Source: Desulfobacteraceae bacterium UBA2174 (lineage in GTDB: Bacteria; Desulfobacterota; Desulfobacteria; Desulfobacterales; UBA2174). Taken from it: a stretch of 64,000 nucleotides of DNA. The position numbers were made by a program, and so were the translations under genes. Below the pieces are notes generated by a model. That model saw nothing but the letters and a program-made list of their open reading frames with translations. It was not told where the DNA came from and did no database searches. This document shows positions 47,408 to 59,470 of the stretch, piece by piece. The DNA lies in NCBI GenBank assembly GCA_002327445.1, contig DCWA01000034.1, positions 1 to 64,000 on the forward strand. The letters are read 5' to 3'. The first letter of the stretch is position 1, and the number at the start of each line of letters is the position of its first letter.

Positions 47408-48946
47408 ATGACCACGGCGCTTCGGATTTTCGTCAGCTCTGCCCAGAAAGAGCTTGAGGACGAGCGGCTCATCGTCCAGAACCTGGTTGGCACCGACCCG
47501 TTTCTATCAGCCCATTGTCAGCCGGTCCTTTACGAATACGAGCCGGCCTCTCCCGAAAAGGCCATGGACGGCTGCCTGGCCATGCTGGACCGTTGCGAGG
47601 TCTACGTCGTGATGGTGGGCGCCGAGTACGGGACCCTGGTCGGAGATCTGTCCATCACCCACGTCGAATACCGATGCGCTAGGGAAAAGGGCCTGCCGAT
47701 CCTGGTTTTCATCAAGGGACAACGGACCCGCAAACGGGAGTCCGGGACGGTGGCCTTGCTGAAGGAGATTGAGGCCGACGGGTTCAAATACAAGCGCTTC
47801 GGCAATGTCATCGAATTGCAAAAAGAGGTCCGCGCCGCCTTGGTAAAACTGCTGGCCGACCGATTCGGCATCGCTCCCACCAGCGATGAAAACGAGATCG
47901 CCGCCCAGACCATCGAGGCGACTTCGCCGTTTGAATCTCAGCCGCTTGATCGCCTCCGATGGGAGGACCTTGACCAGGAAGTGCTTCGCAGGATGATCGC
48001 TGCGGCTGAAAATCGAGATGCAACAGACTTTTCAGAGGCGGATCTGCTATCCGGTGCAACCACTCGGGGCCTTGTTTGGCGAGACCGAAGCACGGGTGAA
48101 ATATACGCCACGGCTGCCGGAACCGTGCTTCTTGCCAGAGATCCATCCATGGTGCTGCCGCAATGTCGAATCCTTGCCGATGCCTATCGAAGCACGGAGC
48201 CCGATGGCGACCCTCGGGATCACGAGGACATACGGGCGCCGATGCCGGTTGCAATCGATCGTGCGATTGCTTTCATTGATCGGAATACCCGCCATCCGAT
48301 GCGAATCGTCGGACTGGATCGGGTGCGTCTGGACGAATACCCTGTCGATGCATTGCGCGAAGCGCTTGTGAATGCAGTGGCGCACCGCCAATACGAGGAT
48401 GCGGGTCGAAAGATCATTCTTGAAATCTTTGCCGACCGCGTCGTTATTTTGAGTCCGGGGCTTCCCCCGCAGCCAATCACCCTCGCCAGTCTGCGACGAG
48501 GGAAGTACCGGCCCTGTTCCCGTAATCCTTTGCTGGCACAGTGCCTTTCGTATTTTCATCGAATCGAGGAGAGGGGCAGCGGCTTTCGCCGAATGCGCGA
48601 CCAGATGCTCGACCACGGGCTGGATGCGCCACTGCTGGGTGCAGAGATGGGCTATTTCCAAGTTACCCTGCACGGTCCCGGGAATGACATCGAGCGCCTG
48701 CGGGTACCAGAGAGCAGGCTTTTGGTGACACCCGCAATAGAGGCGCAGTTGAACGAGCGCCAAAAAGAGATCGTCAAGCATGTCCTGGAAGCCGGCAGCG
48801 TGACCAGTGGGTGGTGTCGCAAACGTTTCAAGGTGGCCTACCAGACGGTTTATCGGGATCTGAACGGGCTCCAGGACAGCGGCGTATTGAAACGGACCGG
48901 AAGTGGCAGAAGCACCAAATACGTTCTCGGAGGAAGGGACGAGTAA
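47408..48946 (+). CDS. DUF4062 / HATPase-like ATP-binding protein
   Basis: This 512-residue protein has an N-terminal DUF4062 domain (LRIFVSSAQKELEDERLIV, then CEVYVVMVGAEYGTL, THVEYRCAREKGLPILVFIKG), a TIR/STIR-like fold often found in defence-associated proteins. The central and C-terminal part has the ATP-binding and winged-helix signatures of the Schlafen-AlbA/HATPase_c_4 group (YPVDALREALVNAVAHRQYEDAG, RGSGFRRMRDQM, the terminal helix-turn-helix SVTSGWCRKRFKVAYQTVYRDLNGL). It lies between duplicated 5' ends of the methylase gene, so it was probably inserted as a cassette. A regulatory or sensor role in the cluster is inferred only. Confidence 0.82.
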   Translation: MTTALRIFVSSAQKELEDERLIVQNLVGTDPFLSAHCQPVLYEYEPASPEKAMDGCLAMLDRCEVYVVMVGAEYGTLVGDLSITHVEYRCAREKGLPILVFIKGQRTRKRESGTVALLKEIEADGFKYKRFGNVIELQKEVRAALVKLLADRFGIAPTSDENEIAAQTIEATSPFESQPLDRLRWEDLDQEVLRRMIAAAENRDATDFSEADLLSGATTRGLVWRDRSTGEIYATAAGTVLLARDPSMVLPQCRILADAYRSTEPDGDPRDHEDIRAPMPVAIDRAIAFIDRNTRHPMRIVGLDRVRLDEYPVDALREALVNAVAHRQYEDAGRKIILEIFADRVVILSPGLPPQPITLASLRRGKYRPCSRNPLLAQCLSYFHRIEERGSGFRRMRDQMLDHGLDAPLLGAEMGYFQVTLHGPGNDIERLRVPESRLLVTPAIEAQLNERQKEIVKHVLEAGSVTSGWCRKRFKVAYQTVYRDLNGLQDSGVLKRTGSGRSTKYVLGGRDE

Positions 48947-49053
48947 TCTATCACCTTTCTATCACCAGCATGGCGTAATCTATCACCCCAAGGCGCTTCA
49001 TGGGGCTGTGCGGTTTGCGGGTCATGATTTCAGTATGCTTAGCAAAATCGCTT

Positions 49054-49122
49054 ATGGAGAACACCCTGCCACCTGATGCCATCAATAAGGCGTTGGTGCG
49101 GGAAAGGTCCATTATTCGTTAA
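49054..49122 (+). pseudogene. Degenerate second copy of the methylase 5' end
   Basis: Twenty-two codons (DAINKALVRERS in the middle) match residues 14-31 of the methylase less closely than the copy at 47244, then reach TAA. Together with 47244 and the real gene at 49222 there are three copies of this start. Confidence 0.75.
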
Positions 49123-49147
49123 GTGCGTCGCCTGGAGGGATAGATCG

Positions 49148-49201
49148 AATCGACCGATAATCGTCCGATAATCGTCCGATGAATTGGTTTAATCGTCCGA
49201 T
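49148..49201 (+). promoter_or_regulatory. Iterated 11-bp AATCGTCCGAT sites before the methylase
   Basis: Three contiguous 11-bp units (AATCGACCGAT, AATCGTCCGAT, AATCGTCCGAT at 49148-49180) and a fourth perfect copy at 49191-49201 end 20 bp before the methylase ATG. The unit is near-palindromic. The array looks like an operator for a repressor, or iterons. It lies in the 275 bp between the DUF4062 gene and the methylase, which also contain the degenerate copy at 49054. Confidence 0.6.
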
Positions 49202-49221
49202 CAGATAGGTATTGAAACCGC

Positions 49222-52113
49222 ATGGGCATCAAAACTCGTAAGAAACTCATTGAAGTCGCCCTGCCGCTGGATGCCATCAATAAGGCGTCGGCGCGGGAGA
49301 AGTCCATTCGCCACGGCCACCCCAGCACCTTGCACCTGTGGTGGGCGAGGCGCCCGCTGGCCGCGGCGCGGGCGGTGATCTTTGCTCAGATGGTGGACGA
49401 CCCCTCGGCCCACCCGGAGCTTTTTCCCACGGCCGAGGACCAGGAAAAGGAGCGGGAGCGCCTCTTTGGCATCATCGAGGAGATGGTGCAGTGGGAGAAC
49501 ACCACCAACGAGGAGGTTTTGAACCAGGCCCGTAAGGAAATTTGGAAGAGCTGGCGGTCCACCTGCGCGGACAACAAGGATCACCCACGGGCGGCCGAGC
49601 TGTTCAACCCGGACAAACTGCCTGCCTTTCATGACCCGTTTGCCGGCGGGGGATCGCTGCCCCTGGAGGCTCAGAGGCTGGGCCTGGAGGCATACGCCAG
49701 CGACCTGAACCCGGTGGCGGTGCTGATCAACAAAGCGATGATCGAAATCCCGCCCAAGTTTGCCGGACGGCCGCCGGTCAATCCGGAATCAAGGAAAGGG
49801 CAGACCCGTTTTAATGAAACCTGGCGCGGTGCCAAGGGGCTGGCCGAGGACGTACGCTACTACGGCAAGTGGATGCGCGACGAGGCCGAAAAGCGCATCG
49901 GGCACTTGTACCCCAAGGTCGAAATCACCCCGGAAATGGCCGTGGAACGGCCGGACTTGAAGCCGTATGTCGGCCAGAAACTTACCGTTATTGCATGGCT
50001 ATGGGCGCGTACTGTGAAAAGCCCCAACCCGGCCTTTGCCCATGTGGATGTGCCGCTGGCCTCGACCTTCATGTTATCGACCAAAACAGGCAAGGAGGCC
50101 TACGTCGAACCGGTGATTGAGGATGGCGGATACCGGTTCACGGTGAAGGTTGGTAAGCCGAAAGACGCAGTGGCAGTAAAGAGGGGCACCAAGCTCTCGC
50201 GCGGTGCGAACTTCCAGTGCCTGATGTCTGGCACGCCGATGGCGAGCGACCACATCAAAGCCGAGGGCAAGGCTGGTCGAATGGCCGCGCGGCTGTTGGC
50301 GATCGTGGCCGAGGGTGACCGCGGGCGGGTCTATCTCGCGCCTACGCAGAAGCACGAAGCGGCGGCGCTGAAGGCAAAGCCGGAGTGGAAGCCGGAGGCG
50401 ATAATCTCCGGCAGCACGCAGTACCTCGGCGTGAAGCCTTACGGCGTGGATCGCTTTGACCAGCTCTTTACCGACCGCCATCTGGTGGCGCTGACGACCT
50501 TCTCCGACATAACGCAAGAAGCGTGTGCGCGGGTTCGGCGAGATGCCTTCGCATCTGGCCTTCCTGAAGACAAAACGTCTCTCAGCGACGGTGGCATAGG
50601 CTCCAATGCCTATGCGGAGGCGATTGGTGTGTACTTGGCTTGCGGTATCAGCCGAGCAGCGGACTACTGGAACTCGAATGCCACCTGGGAGCCAGCGGGC
50701 GGGTTCGTTGCACACGCATTCACGCGCCAGGCAATTCCAATGGTATGGGACTTCGTGGAGTCGAACCCGTTCTCTGACAGTGGAGGCAACTGGTCATCTA
50801 CTTGCATTGAATGGGTTGGGAAGGTGGCTGAGAAATTCGTGCCTAGCAACGGCGGCCATGCGCTGCTCGCTGACGCGCAAACCCAAGACCTGAGCGGCGA
50901 CAAGGTCGTCTCCACGGATCCTCCGTACTATGACAACGTCCCCTACGCTGACTTGTCGGATTTCTTCTACGTCTGGCTACGTCGCTCGTTACGGCCAGTC
51001 TTCCCCGACCTCTTCGCCACTCTCGTCGTTCCCAAGACGGAGGAGTTAGTCGCTTTCGCGTACCGCCACGCTGGCAAGGCTGGGGCTGAGGCGTTCTTTC
51101 TCGCCGGCATGGCACAGGCGATGCGGCGTCTTGCCGAGCAAGCGCATCCGGCATTCCCGATCACGATCTACTATGCCTTCAAACAGGTTGAAAGCGATGA
51201 GGAGGGCGCTGCTAGCACTGGCTGGGATACTTTCCTATCAGCCACCATCGAAGCCGGCTTCTCCATCAGAGGCACTTGGCCTATGCGCACTGAGCGTGAA
51301 GTTCGCACTCGAGGCATCGGTAGCAACGCCCTCGCCTCCAGCGTTATCCTTGTCTGCCGCCCGCGCGCCGCCTCGGCCCCCACCGTCACACGCCGCGAGT
51401 TCGTCGCCGCGCTCAAGGCCGAGCTGCCGAGGGCACTCGCCCATCTGCAGCGGGGCAACATCGCGCCGGTGGACCTCGCGCAGGCGGCCATCGGCCCGGG
51501 CATGGGCGTCTACACCCACTTTGCCCGCGTGCTCGACGCCGAGGGCAAGGCGCTCACTGTGCGTGAAGCACTCTCGCTCATTAACCAGACCCTGGACGAG
51601 GCGCTGGCCGAGCAGGAGGGCGACTTCGACGCCGATAGCCGCTGGGCGCTGACCTGGTTCGAGCAGCAGGGCTTTGCCGAGGGCGACTACGGCGTAGCCG
51701 AGCAGCTCTCCAAGTCCAAGAACACCAGCGTGGCCGGCATGGAACAGGCCGGGATTTTGGTATCCAAAGCCGGCAAGGTGCGGTTGTTGAAGCCAAAAGA
51801 GCTACCGGACAAATGGGACCCGGCCAACGACAAGCGGATCAACGCCTGGGAAACGCTGCACCACTTGATTCGGGTGTTGGAAGCAGGCGGCGAACAGGCG
51901 GCAGCAGATCTGGCAAAGCAGCTCGGCGCCCAGGCCGAGGCCGCACGAGAGTTGGCTTACCGGCTCTACACCCTGTGCGAGCGAAAGAAGCGCTCAGCCG
52001 AGGCCCTCTCCTACAACGGCCTGGTGCAAAGCTGGCCGGAGATTGTAAGATTGGCCGGTCAATCAGGAAAACCCAGATCCTACCGGGACCAACCGCTGCC
52101 AGGGCAGGAGTAG
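49222..52113 (+). CDS. DUF1156-type DNA methylase
   Basis: This 963-residue predicted adenine-type DNA methyltransferase begins with the DUF1156 signature (KTRKKLIEVALPLDAINKAS, STLHLWWARRPLAAARAVIF). FHDPFAGGGSLPLEAQRLG near residue 136 is the SAM-binding motif I. TDPPYYDNVPYADLSDFFYVW near residue 566 is the catalytic DPPY motif. Codon choice in the middle (roughly 50.16-51.3 kb, with more GCG and GCT alanine codons) differs from both ends, so the gene may be a mosaic. It is the methylase of the helicase-methylase-ATPase cluster and would mark self DNA. The stop is 3 bp before the AAA ATPase. Confidence 0.9.
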   Translation: MGIKTRKKLIEVALPLDAINKASAREKSIRHGHPSTLHLWWARRPLAAARAVIFAQMVDDPSAHPELFPTAEDQEKERERLFGIIEEMVQWENTTNEEVLNQARKEIWKSWRSTCADNKDHPRAAELFNPDKLPAFHDPFAGGGSLPLEAQRLGLEAYASDLNPVAVLINKAMIEIPPKFAGRPPVNPESRKGQTRFNETWRGAKGLAEDVRYYGKWMRDEAEKRIGHLYPKVEITPEMAVERPDLKPYVGQKLTVIAWLWARTVKSPNPAFAHVDVPLASTFMLSTKTGKEAYVEPVIEDGGYRFTVKVGKPKDAVAVKRGTKLSRGANFQCLMSGTPMASDHIKAEGKAGRMAARLLAIVAEGDRGRVYLAPTQKHEAAALKAKPEWKPEAIISGSTQYLGVKPYGVDRFDQLFTDRHLVALTTFSDITQEACARVRRDAFASGLPEDKTSLSDGGIGSNAYAEAIGVYLACGISRAADYWNSNATWEPAGGFVAHAFTRQAIPMVWDFVESNPFSDSGGNWSSTCIEWVGKVAEKFVPSNGGHALLADAQTQDLSGDKVVSTDPPYYDNVPYADLSDFFYVWLRRSLRPVFPDLFATLVVPKTEELVAFAYRHAGKAGAEAFFLAGMAQAMRRLAEQAHPAFPITIYYAFKQVESDEEGAASTGWDTFLSATIEAGFSIRGTWPMRTEREVRTRGIGSNALASSVILVCRPRAASAPTVTRREFVAALKAELPRALAHLQRGNIAPVDLAQAAIGPGMGVYTHFARVLDAEGKALTVREALSLINQTLDEALAEQEGDFDADSRWALTWFEQQGFAEGDYGVAEQLSKSKNTSVAGMEQAGILVSKAGKVRLLKPKELPDKWDPANDKRINAWETLHHLIRVLEAGGEQAAADLAKQLGAQAEAARELAYRLYTLCERKKRSAEALSYNGLVQSWPEIVRLAGQSGKPRSYRDQPLPGQE

Positions 52114-52116
52114 CTC

Positions 52117-53295
52117 ATGGAAACAATGCAGATCGAAAGCATGGAGATTCGCAACTATCGCGTGTTCCGGCAAGCCACCTTGGCCAATTTGCCGCGAATG
52201 GCCGTTTTGGTCGGAGAGAACGGTTCGGGCAAGTCCACGTTGTTCGATGTCTTCTCTTTTCTCAAGGATGCGCTTGATCTCAATGTGGCCAAAGCCGTCG
52301 CTCGGCGAGGCGGGTTCAAGGAACTGGTGAGCCGGGAGGCCATTGGCCCTATCTCCATCACCTTGAAATTTCGTGAGACAGGCGGCCGGCTGGCCACCTA
52401 TGAACTGGCCTTGGTGCAAGAAAACGGCCAAGTGGCCGTAGAACGCGAAGTGCTCAAATTTCGCCGCGGCCAGCGGGGGCAGCCATGGCATTTCGTTGAC
52501 TTTTCCCGAGGCAAGGGCACGGCCATCACCAACGAGGCCATGTACGGAGAGCCTGGAGCCCAGGAAGAACGAAAGGCGTATGTACTCGATGAGCCCACGG
52601 TTCTGGCGATCAAGGGCTTGGGCCAGTTCAAGGAGTTTCGGGTGATCTCCGAATTCCGCAACCTCATCGAAAACTGGCATATTTCCGATTTTCACATTGC
52701 CGATGCCCGACCCAGCGCCGAAGAAGGCTATGCCGAGCACCTTTCGACCCGGGGAGACAATGTGGCCCAGGTGGCTCAGTTCATCTACGACCACCACCCG
52801 GATCTTTTCGGTGCCATTCTGGATGCGATGAAACGCCGCATTCCCGGAGTTCAGAAAGTGGAAGCCAAGCCCACGGAAGACGGGCGCTTGGTTCTGCGGT
52901 TTCAGGACGGCGCTTTTCGCGATCCGTTTATCGCCAGGTATGTGTCCGATGGCACCATCAAAATGTTTGCCTACCTGGTTTTACTTCACGACCCCAATCC
53001 CTTTCCGCTTCTGGCGGTCGAAGAGCCGGAAAACCAGCTTTATCCGGAGTTGCTCCGCGAACTGGCCGAAGAGTTCAGGGACTATGCCCGCAGGGGAGGT
53101 CAGGTTTTCGTGTCAACCCACTCGCCCGAGTTTCTCAACGGCCTGAACCTGGACGAGATTTACTGGCTTGCCCGAAAGGGTGGTTACACCACCATCCATC
53201 ATGGCCCGGACAGTCAGGTTCTCAAAAGGCTTGTGCAAGAAGGGGACCTGCCGGGTACGCTTTGGCGCCAGGGCGTCTTCAAGGGGGCGTGGTAG
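52117..53295 (+). CDS. AAA ATPase, partner of DUF4276 protein
   Basis: This 392-residue ABC-like/AAA_15-AAA_21 ATPase has IESMEIRNYRVFRQATL at the start, GENGSGKST (Walker A, residues 33-41), VEEPENQLYPELL (Walker B, near 300) and STHSPEFLNGL (H-loop region, near 332). Such ATPases pair with small nuclease-like proteins in OLD, PARIS, AbiL and similar defence systems. Here the partner is the next gene, 1 bp away. The pair interrupts the methylase-ATPase order and may be a nested defence module. The specific family is inferred. Confidence 0.85.
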   Translation: METMQIESMEIRNYRVFRQATLANLPRMAVLVGENGSGKSTLFDVFSFLKDALDLNVAKAVARRGGFKELVSREAIGPISITLKFRETGGRLATYELALVQENGQVAVEREVLKFRRGQRGQPWHFVDFSRGKGTAITNEAMYGEPGAQEERKAYVLDEPTVLAIKGLGQFKEFRVISEFRNLIENWHISDFHIADARPSAEEGYAEHLSTRGDNVAQVAQFIYDHHPDLFGAILDAMKRRIPGVQKVEAKPTEDGRLVLRFQDGAFRDPFIARYVSDGTIKMFAYLVLLHDPNPFPLLAVEEPENQLYPELLRELAEEFRDYARRGGQVFVSTHSPEFLNGLNLDEIYWLARKGGYTTIHHGPDSQVLKRLVQEGDLPGTLWRQGVFKGAW

Positions 53296-53296
53296 C

Positions 53297-53857
53297 ATGG
53301 CCAAGGTAATCTTTTTGCTGGAAGAAGCGTCGATGAAAGCGTTTCTCGACAGCTACCTGCCAAGGCTTATTCCCGGCCTGGATTTTCTGTGTATTCGGCA
53401 CGATGGCAAACAAGACCTGGAAAAAAGCATTCCACGCAAGCTCAAGGCGTGGAATGACGCCTTTTTTGTAGTCGTGAGGGATAACGACGGTGCCGACTGC
53501 TACGAAATAAAGAGACGGTTGCAGAGACTTTGCGAACAGGCGGGACGGCCTGACACCCTGATCCGCATTGCCTGCCAGGAATTGGAAGCTTGGTATCTGG
53601 GTGCACCGGAAGCCCTGGCGACCGTCTATGCTCGTCCGAAGCTGGCCGAACTCGGACGAAAAGCCAAATACCGCAACCCGGATCGCCTCGGCAGCCCTTC
53701 GGCGGAACTGGCCAAGCTGTTGCCGGAATTCAGAAAGATGGATGGCGCGCGGCGCATGGGAAAAGCCATGCCGCTTGTGGCACCGCAAAACCGGTCGGGC
53801 AGTTACCGGGCTTTTGTAACAGGCGTCTGTCGTTTGTTTCCGGACTGCAAGAAATAG
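53297..53857 (+). CDS. DUF4276-like, TOPRIM-resembling protein
   Basis: This 186-residue protein matches DUF4276 as I know it. FLLEEASMKAFLDSYLP holds early acidic residues (Glu9, Glu10) and VVRDNDGADC has an Asp-x-Asp pair (62, 64). This Glu...DxD arrangement looks like a TOPRIM nuclease core. The segment IACQELEAWYLGAPEALA is also conserved in the family. It follows the AAA ATPase by 1 bp, so the two are translated together. By analogy with AriAB or OLD it would be the effector, but nuclease activity is inferred. Confidence 0.75.
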   Translation: MAKVIFLLEEASMKAFLDSYLPRLIPGLDFLCIRHDGKQDLEKSIPRKLKAWNDAFFVVVRDNDGADCYEIKRRLQRLCEQAGRPDTLIRIACQELEAWYLGAPEALATVYARPKLAELGRKAKYRNPDRLGSPSAELAKLLPEFRKMDGARRMGKAMPLVAPQNRSGSYRAFVTGVCRLFPDCKK

Positions 53858-53919
53858 CCCGGAGGCCTTTTGGAATTGAGGCTCCAGACAGGTCTGGCGC
53901 ATTTAAAGAGGAAAGCACG

Positions 53920-54126
53920 ATGAAAACCGACTCGCATCTGGATAGCTCCGAACGCACCGAGAGGCTGGATGAGATCCAGCAGGCGATGAAGCAGGCGGTG
54001 CGAGAGGCCCTCATTCGCCACAAGCAGGCGGGAAATCCTGTCGCCACGTGGCGCGACGGGCGGGTGGTATGGATTCCTCCCGAAGAAATCCCGGTTGAAG
54101 AATCGACTCCATCAGCAACCCTTTAG
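53920..54126 (+). CDS. Small charged protein upstream of the DUF499 gene
   Basis: This 68-residue protein (MKTDSHLDSSERTERLDEIQ at the start) has a helical first half and a PVATWRDGRVVWIPPEE segment. It has no membrane helix or known domain. AAAGAGGAAAG precedes the ATG. It is 30 bp before the DUF499 ATPase gene. Small proteins of this kind seem to accompany such clusters; the function is unknown. Confidence 0.7.
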   Translation: MKTDSHLDSSERTERLDEIQQAMKQAVREALIRHKQAGNPVATWRDGRVVWIPPEEIPVEESTPSATL

Positions 54127-54156
54127 CAACCTGAAACCCGGCACGGAGAGACATCC

Positions 54157-57498
<3,342 letters not shown>

Positions 57499-57773
57499 CG
57501 GTTAGAATTTGTTTAACTACATAATTTAAAAGGGTATTTTGGCCGAAACAGCAAATAATTTTACAAAATGAGCCATTTTTTTATGTGGTCAGAGAAGAGA
57601 GCACGGAGCTTCACCGTTGGTTATTCCTGGGGAACAGTAACCAAGCCTAACTCGGTTGTTACAATATTTAGTATTCAGGCAGACAGTTAGCCACAACCTA
57701 TTGTGGGATTTAATCTTTTTTTCTATGACTCACCGATTTGGCTTGACATGGGTTTACACATATATAAACTTCT
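57499..57773. other. AT-rich leader of the TAC module with inverted repeat
   Basis: There is no gene in these 275 bp. Base composition drops sharply to AT-rich here. GTTTA (57752-57756) and TAAAC (57765-57769) form a small inverted repeat just before the toxin start, a plausible operator for the HigA-type antitoxin. Confidence 0.5.
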
Positions 57774-58169
57774 ATGGAAAAGGATATGCCCAAGAAGCCA
57801 AAAATACTTTTAGAGGGGAATGCTTATTCCGTTGAACTAGCAGTGAGGAAAAATGGCAAATGCGACACTGAGCAATTCCTTAATAAACTGGATATTAAAG
57901 AGCGAGCGAAAATAACAAGTTTAATAAAACGTTATGCAGATTATGGAAGGATAAGTAATACAGAGAAGTTTAAAAAAATTGAAGGGCCCTTTTGGGAGTT
58001 CAAAAATTTTCAAACCCGAATAATTATGTACAATTTTGGTGAGGGTGTGATTGTTCTAACGCATGGATTGACTAAAAAAACCGATAAGTTAGCCAGAAAA
58101 GAAATAGATAAAGCCAAACTAATAAAGGACGAATATGACGAAGTCCGGAGGGCGTTTGAAAATGGTTAA
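57774..58169 (+). CDS. HigB/RelE-like toxin of a TAC module
   Basis: This protein of up to 131 residues belongs to the phage-Gp49/HigB-like RelE-superfamily toxins. EGPFWEFKNFQTRIIMYNFGEGVIVLTHGLTKKTDKLARKEIDKA is the conserved core, predicted to cut mRNA on the ribosome. An ATG at 57786 is an alternative start. The gene precedes its antitoxin and overlaps it by 8 bp, the HigBA order. AT-rich codon use sets the module apart from its neighbours and indicates separate acquisition. Confidence 0.85.
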   Translation: MEKDMPKKPKILLEGNAYSVELAVRKNGKCDTEQFLNKLDIKERAKITSLIKRYADYGRISNTEKFKKIEGPFWEFKNFQTRIIMYNFGEGVIVLTHGLTKKTDKLARKEIDKAKLIKDEYDEVRRAFENG

Positions 58170-58563
58170 AAAAAACTTGTACGACAAATTTCTTGAGAAC
58201 GAAGATTTCAGGAGGCTTGCAGCTCAAGAAGTTTTTATTTTGGACGTTACGGAAAATTTTTATGAATTGCTTCATAGGGAAAATATTTCTAAGGCATTGC
58301 TTGCCAAACTGACAGGTAAAACGAAGGGTTTTATATCTCAGATTTTGAATGGTGGCCGAAATTTGACCTTACGCTCTATTTCTGACTTGGCTTACGCCTT
58401 AGGTTATCGAGCTATTGTCAATTTCGAAAAAGTCGGAAAAAAGCGTGAATCTCATTCTATAGATTTTAATTGGGGGCATAAGCAAGGGCCAGTGTTGCAA
58501 AATCTTAGTTTTTCTGATGACTATTCATGTGCCACAGACTACCGAGAACAAGTTGCAGGTTAA
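58162..58563 (+). CDS. HigA-like antitoxin with C-terminal extension
   Basis: This 133-residue XRE-family DNA-binding protein has a helix-turn-helix near residues 45-85 (ISKALLAKLTGKTKGFISQILNGGRNLTLRSISDLAYALG). About 40 residues follow it (starting near RESHSIDFNWG), longer than simple HigA proteins. In TAC systems such a tail is the chaperone-addiction segment bound by the SecB-like partner, and the adjacent SecB-like gene supports that reading. Autorepression of the operon is likely. ATG at 58162 overlaps the toxin stop. Confidence 0.82.
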   Translation: MVKKNLYDKFLENEDFRRLAAQEVFILDVTENFYELLHRENISKALLAKLTGKTKGFISQILNGGRNLTLRSISDLAYALGYRAIVNFEKVGKKRESHSIDFNWGHKQGPVLQNLSFSDDYSCATDYREQVAG

Positions 58564-58566
58564 GTT

Positions 58567-59049
58567 ATGCAAATCGAAAAGAAAAAAGCGGATGCCGAGG
58601 CTTCATATAGAGTTTCAAAACTTGCTGATTTCATATCCATCTATTTGGAATCATGCATTTTTAGACGATCTTCGGACGCTCTGAAATATGAATCGGTACA
58701 GGCACACATATCTCATGAAGAAGTCTTAATTAATGAATTAGATAACGTCTTCGATTCAGGGATTTCAATTTGCCTGAAAGTTACGCCTAAAGATGACGAC
58801 CGAAAAGAGGTTGTTTATATTGAGGCCAAATATATTCTTTCATATCAACTAAAATCAAATGAAGGTATATCCGCCGAGGATATTTTGGCCTTTTGCAGGA
58901 TGAATGGACTTTTCAATGCATGGCCCTTCTGGAGAGAGCTTGTCAGTAACATGGCTTATAGAGGAGATTTGCCTATCCCAACTATGCCTCTGATGAAATT
59001 TGTTCCACCGGCGACGAGTAAAACAAAAAAAACGGTATCTCATAAATGA
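58567..59049 (+). CDS. SecB-like chaperone of a TAC module
   Basis: This 160-residue protein resembles SecB. After a beta-rich N-terminal half (ISICLKVTPKDDDRKEVVYIEAKYILSYQL), the C-terminal part NAWPFWRELVSNMAYRGDLPIPTMPLMKF follows the SecB pattern of a helix leading to a Gly-Leu-Pro-x-x-x-x-Pro loop. SecB-like proteins encoded after HigBA pairs, such as Rv1957 of Mycobacterium tuberculosis, protect the antitoxin from degradation. The gene starts 3 bp after the antitoxin stop. This supports a complete toxin-antitoxin-chaperone operon. Confidence 0.8.
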   Translation: MQIEKKKADAEASYRVSKLADFISIYLESCIFRRSSDALKYESVQAHISHEEVLINELDNVFDSGISICLKVTPKDDDRKEVVYIEAKYILSYQLKSNEGISAEDILAFCRMNGLFNAWPFWRELVSNMAYRGDLPIPTMPLMKFVPPATSKTKKTVSHK

Positions 59050-59470
59050 ATTTCTGAAAATAACTTTGAATGCGGCTTCATACTTCGAAATAAAAAATAT
59101 TCACCTGTAGGCCGCGATTACATACAAACAAGTAAAACGGGCTGTTGTTTTTCCGTTGAGTTGAAGGTTTTCGTGGTATTTGTCAGTCATGGTGGCGAAC
59201 AAATCCTATCTGGGCAATCAGCGATCCGCTTTTGGTTTTGACTGGGCAAAGTCGGCGTTTTGTTTGAAGCCATATCCACGGCATCCGCAAGCGAGATGCC
59301 CGCTTTTGCCATCACACGGGCCTTTTCTTCGATAATTTCTTAAGGGCTGGCGGGCTCAGTATCTTTGAAAAGCTCCAGCCATTCAGCCCTGATCGCTTTG
59401 GTGGTGGTTCCGGGATGGCCGTTTAGGGAGATCAGTCCGGATCTATCCCGGAAAGCGCGCAGCCGTTGGC
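59050..59470. other. Gene-poor segment with degraded minus-strand coding remnants
   Basis: No intact gene is visible. On the minus strand around 59220-59440 there are short stretches with coding character (for example KARVMAKAGISLADAVDMAS) broken by stops. I cannot assign them. The right part is GC-richer and continues into the second toxin-antitoxin pair. Confidence 0.5.
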
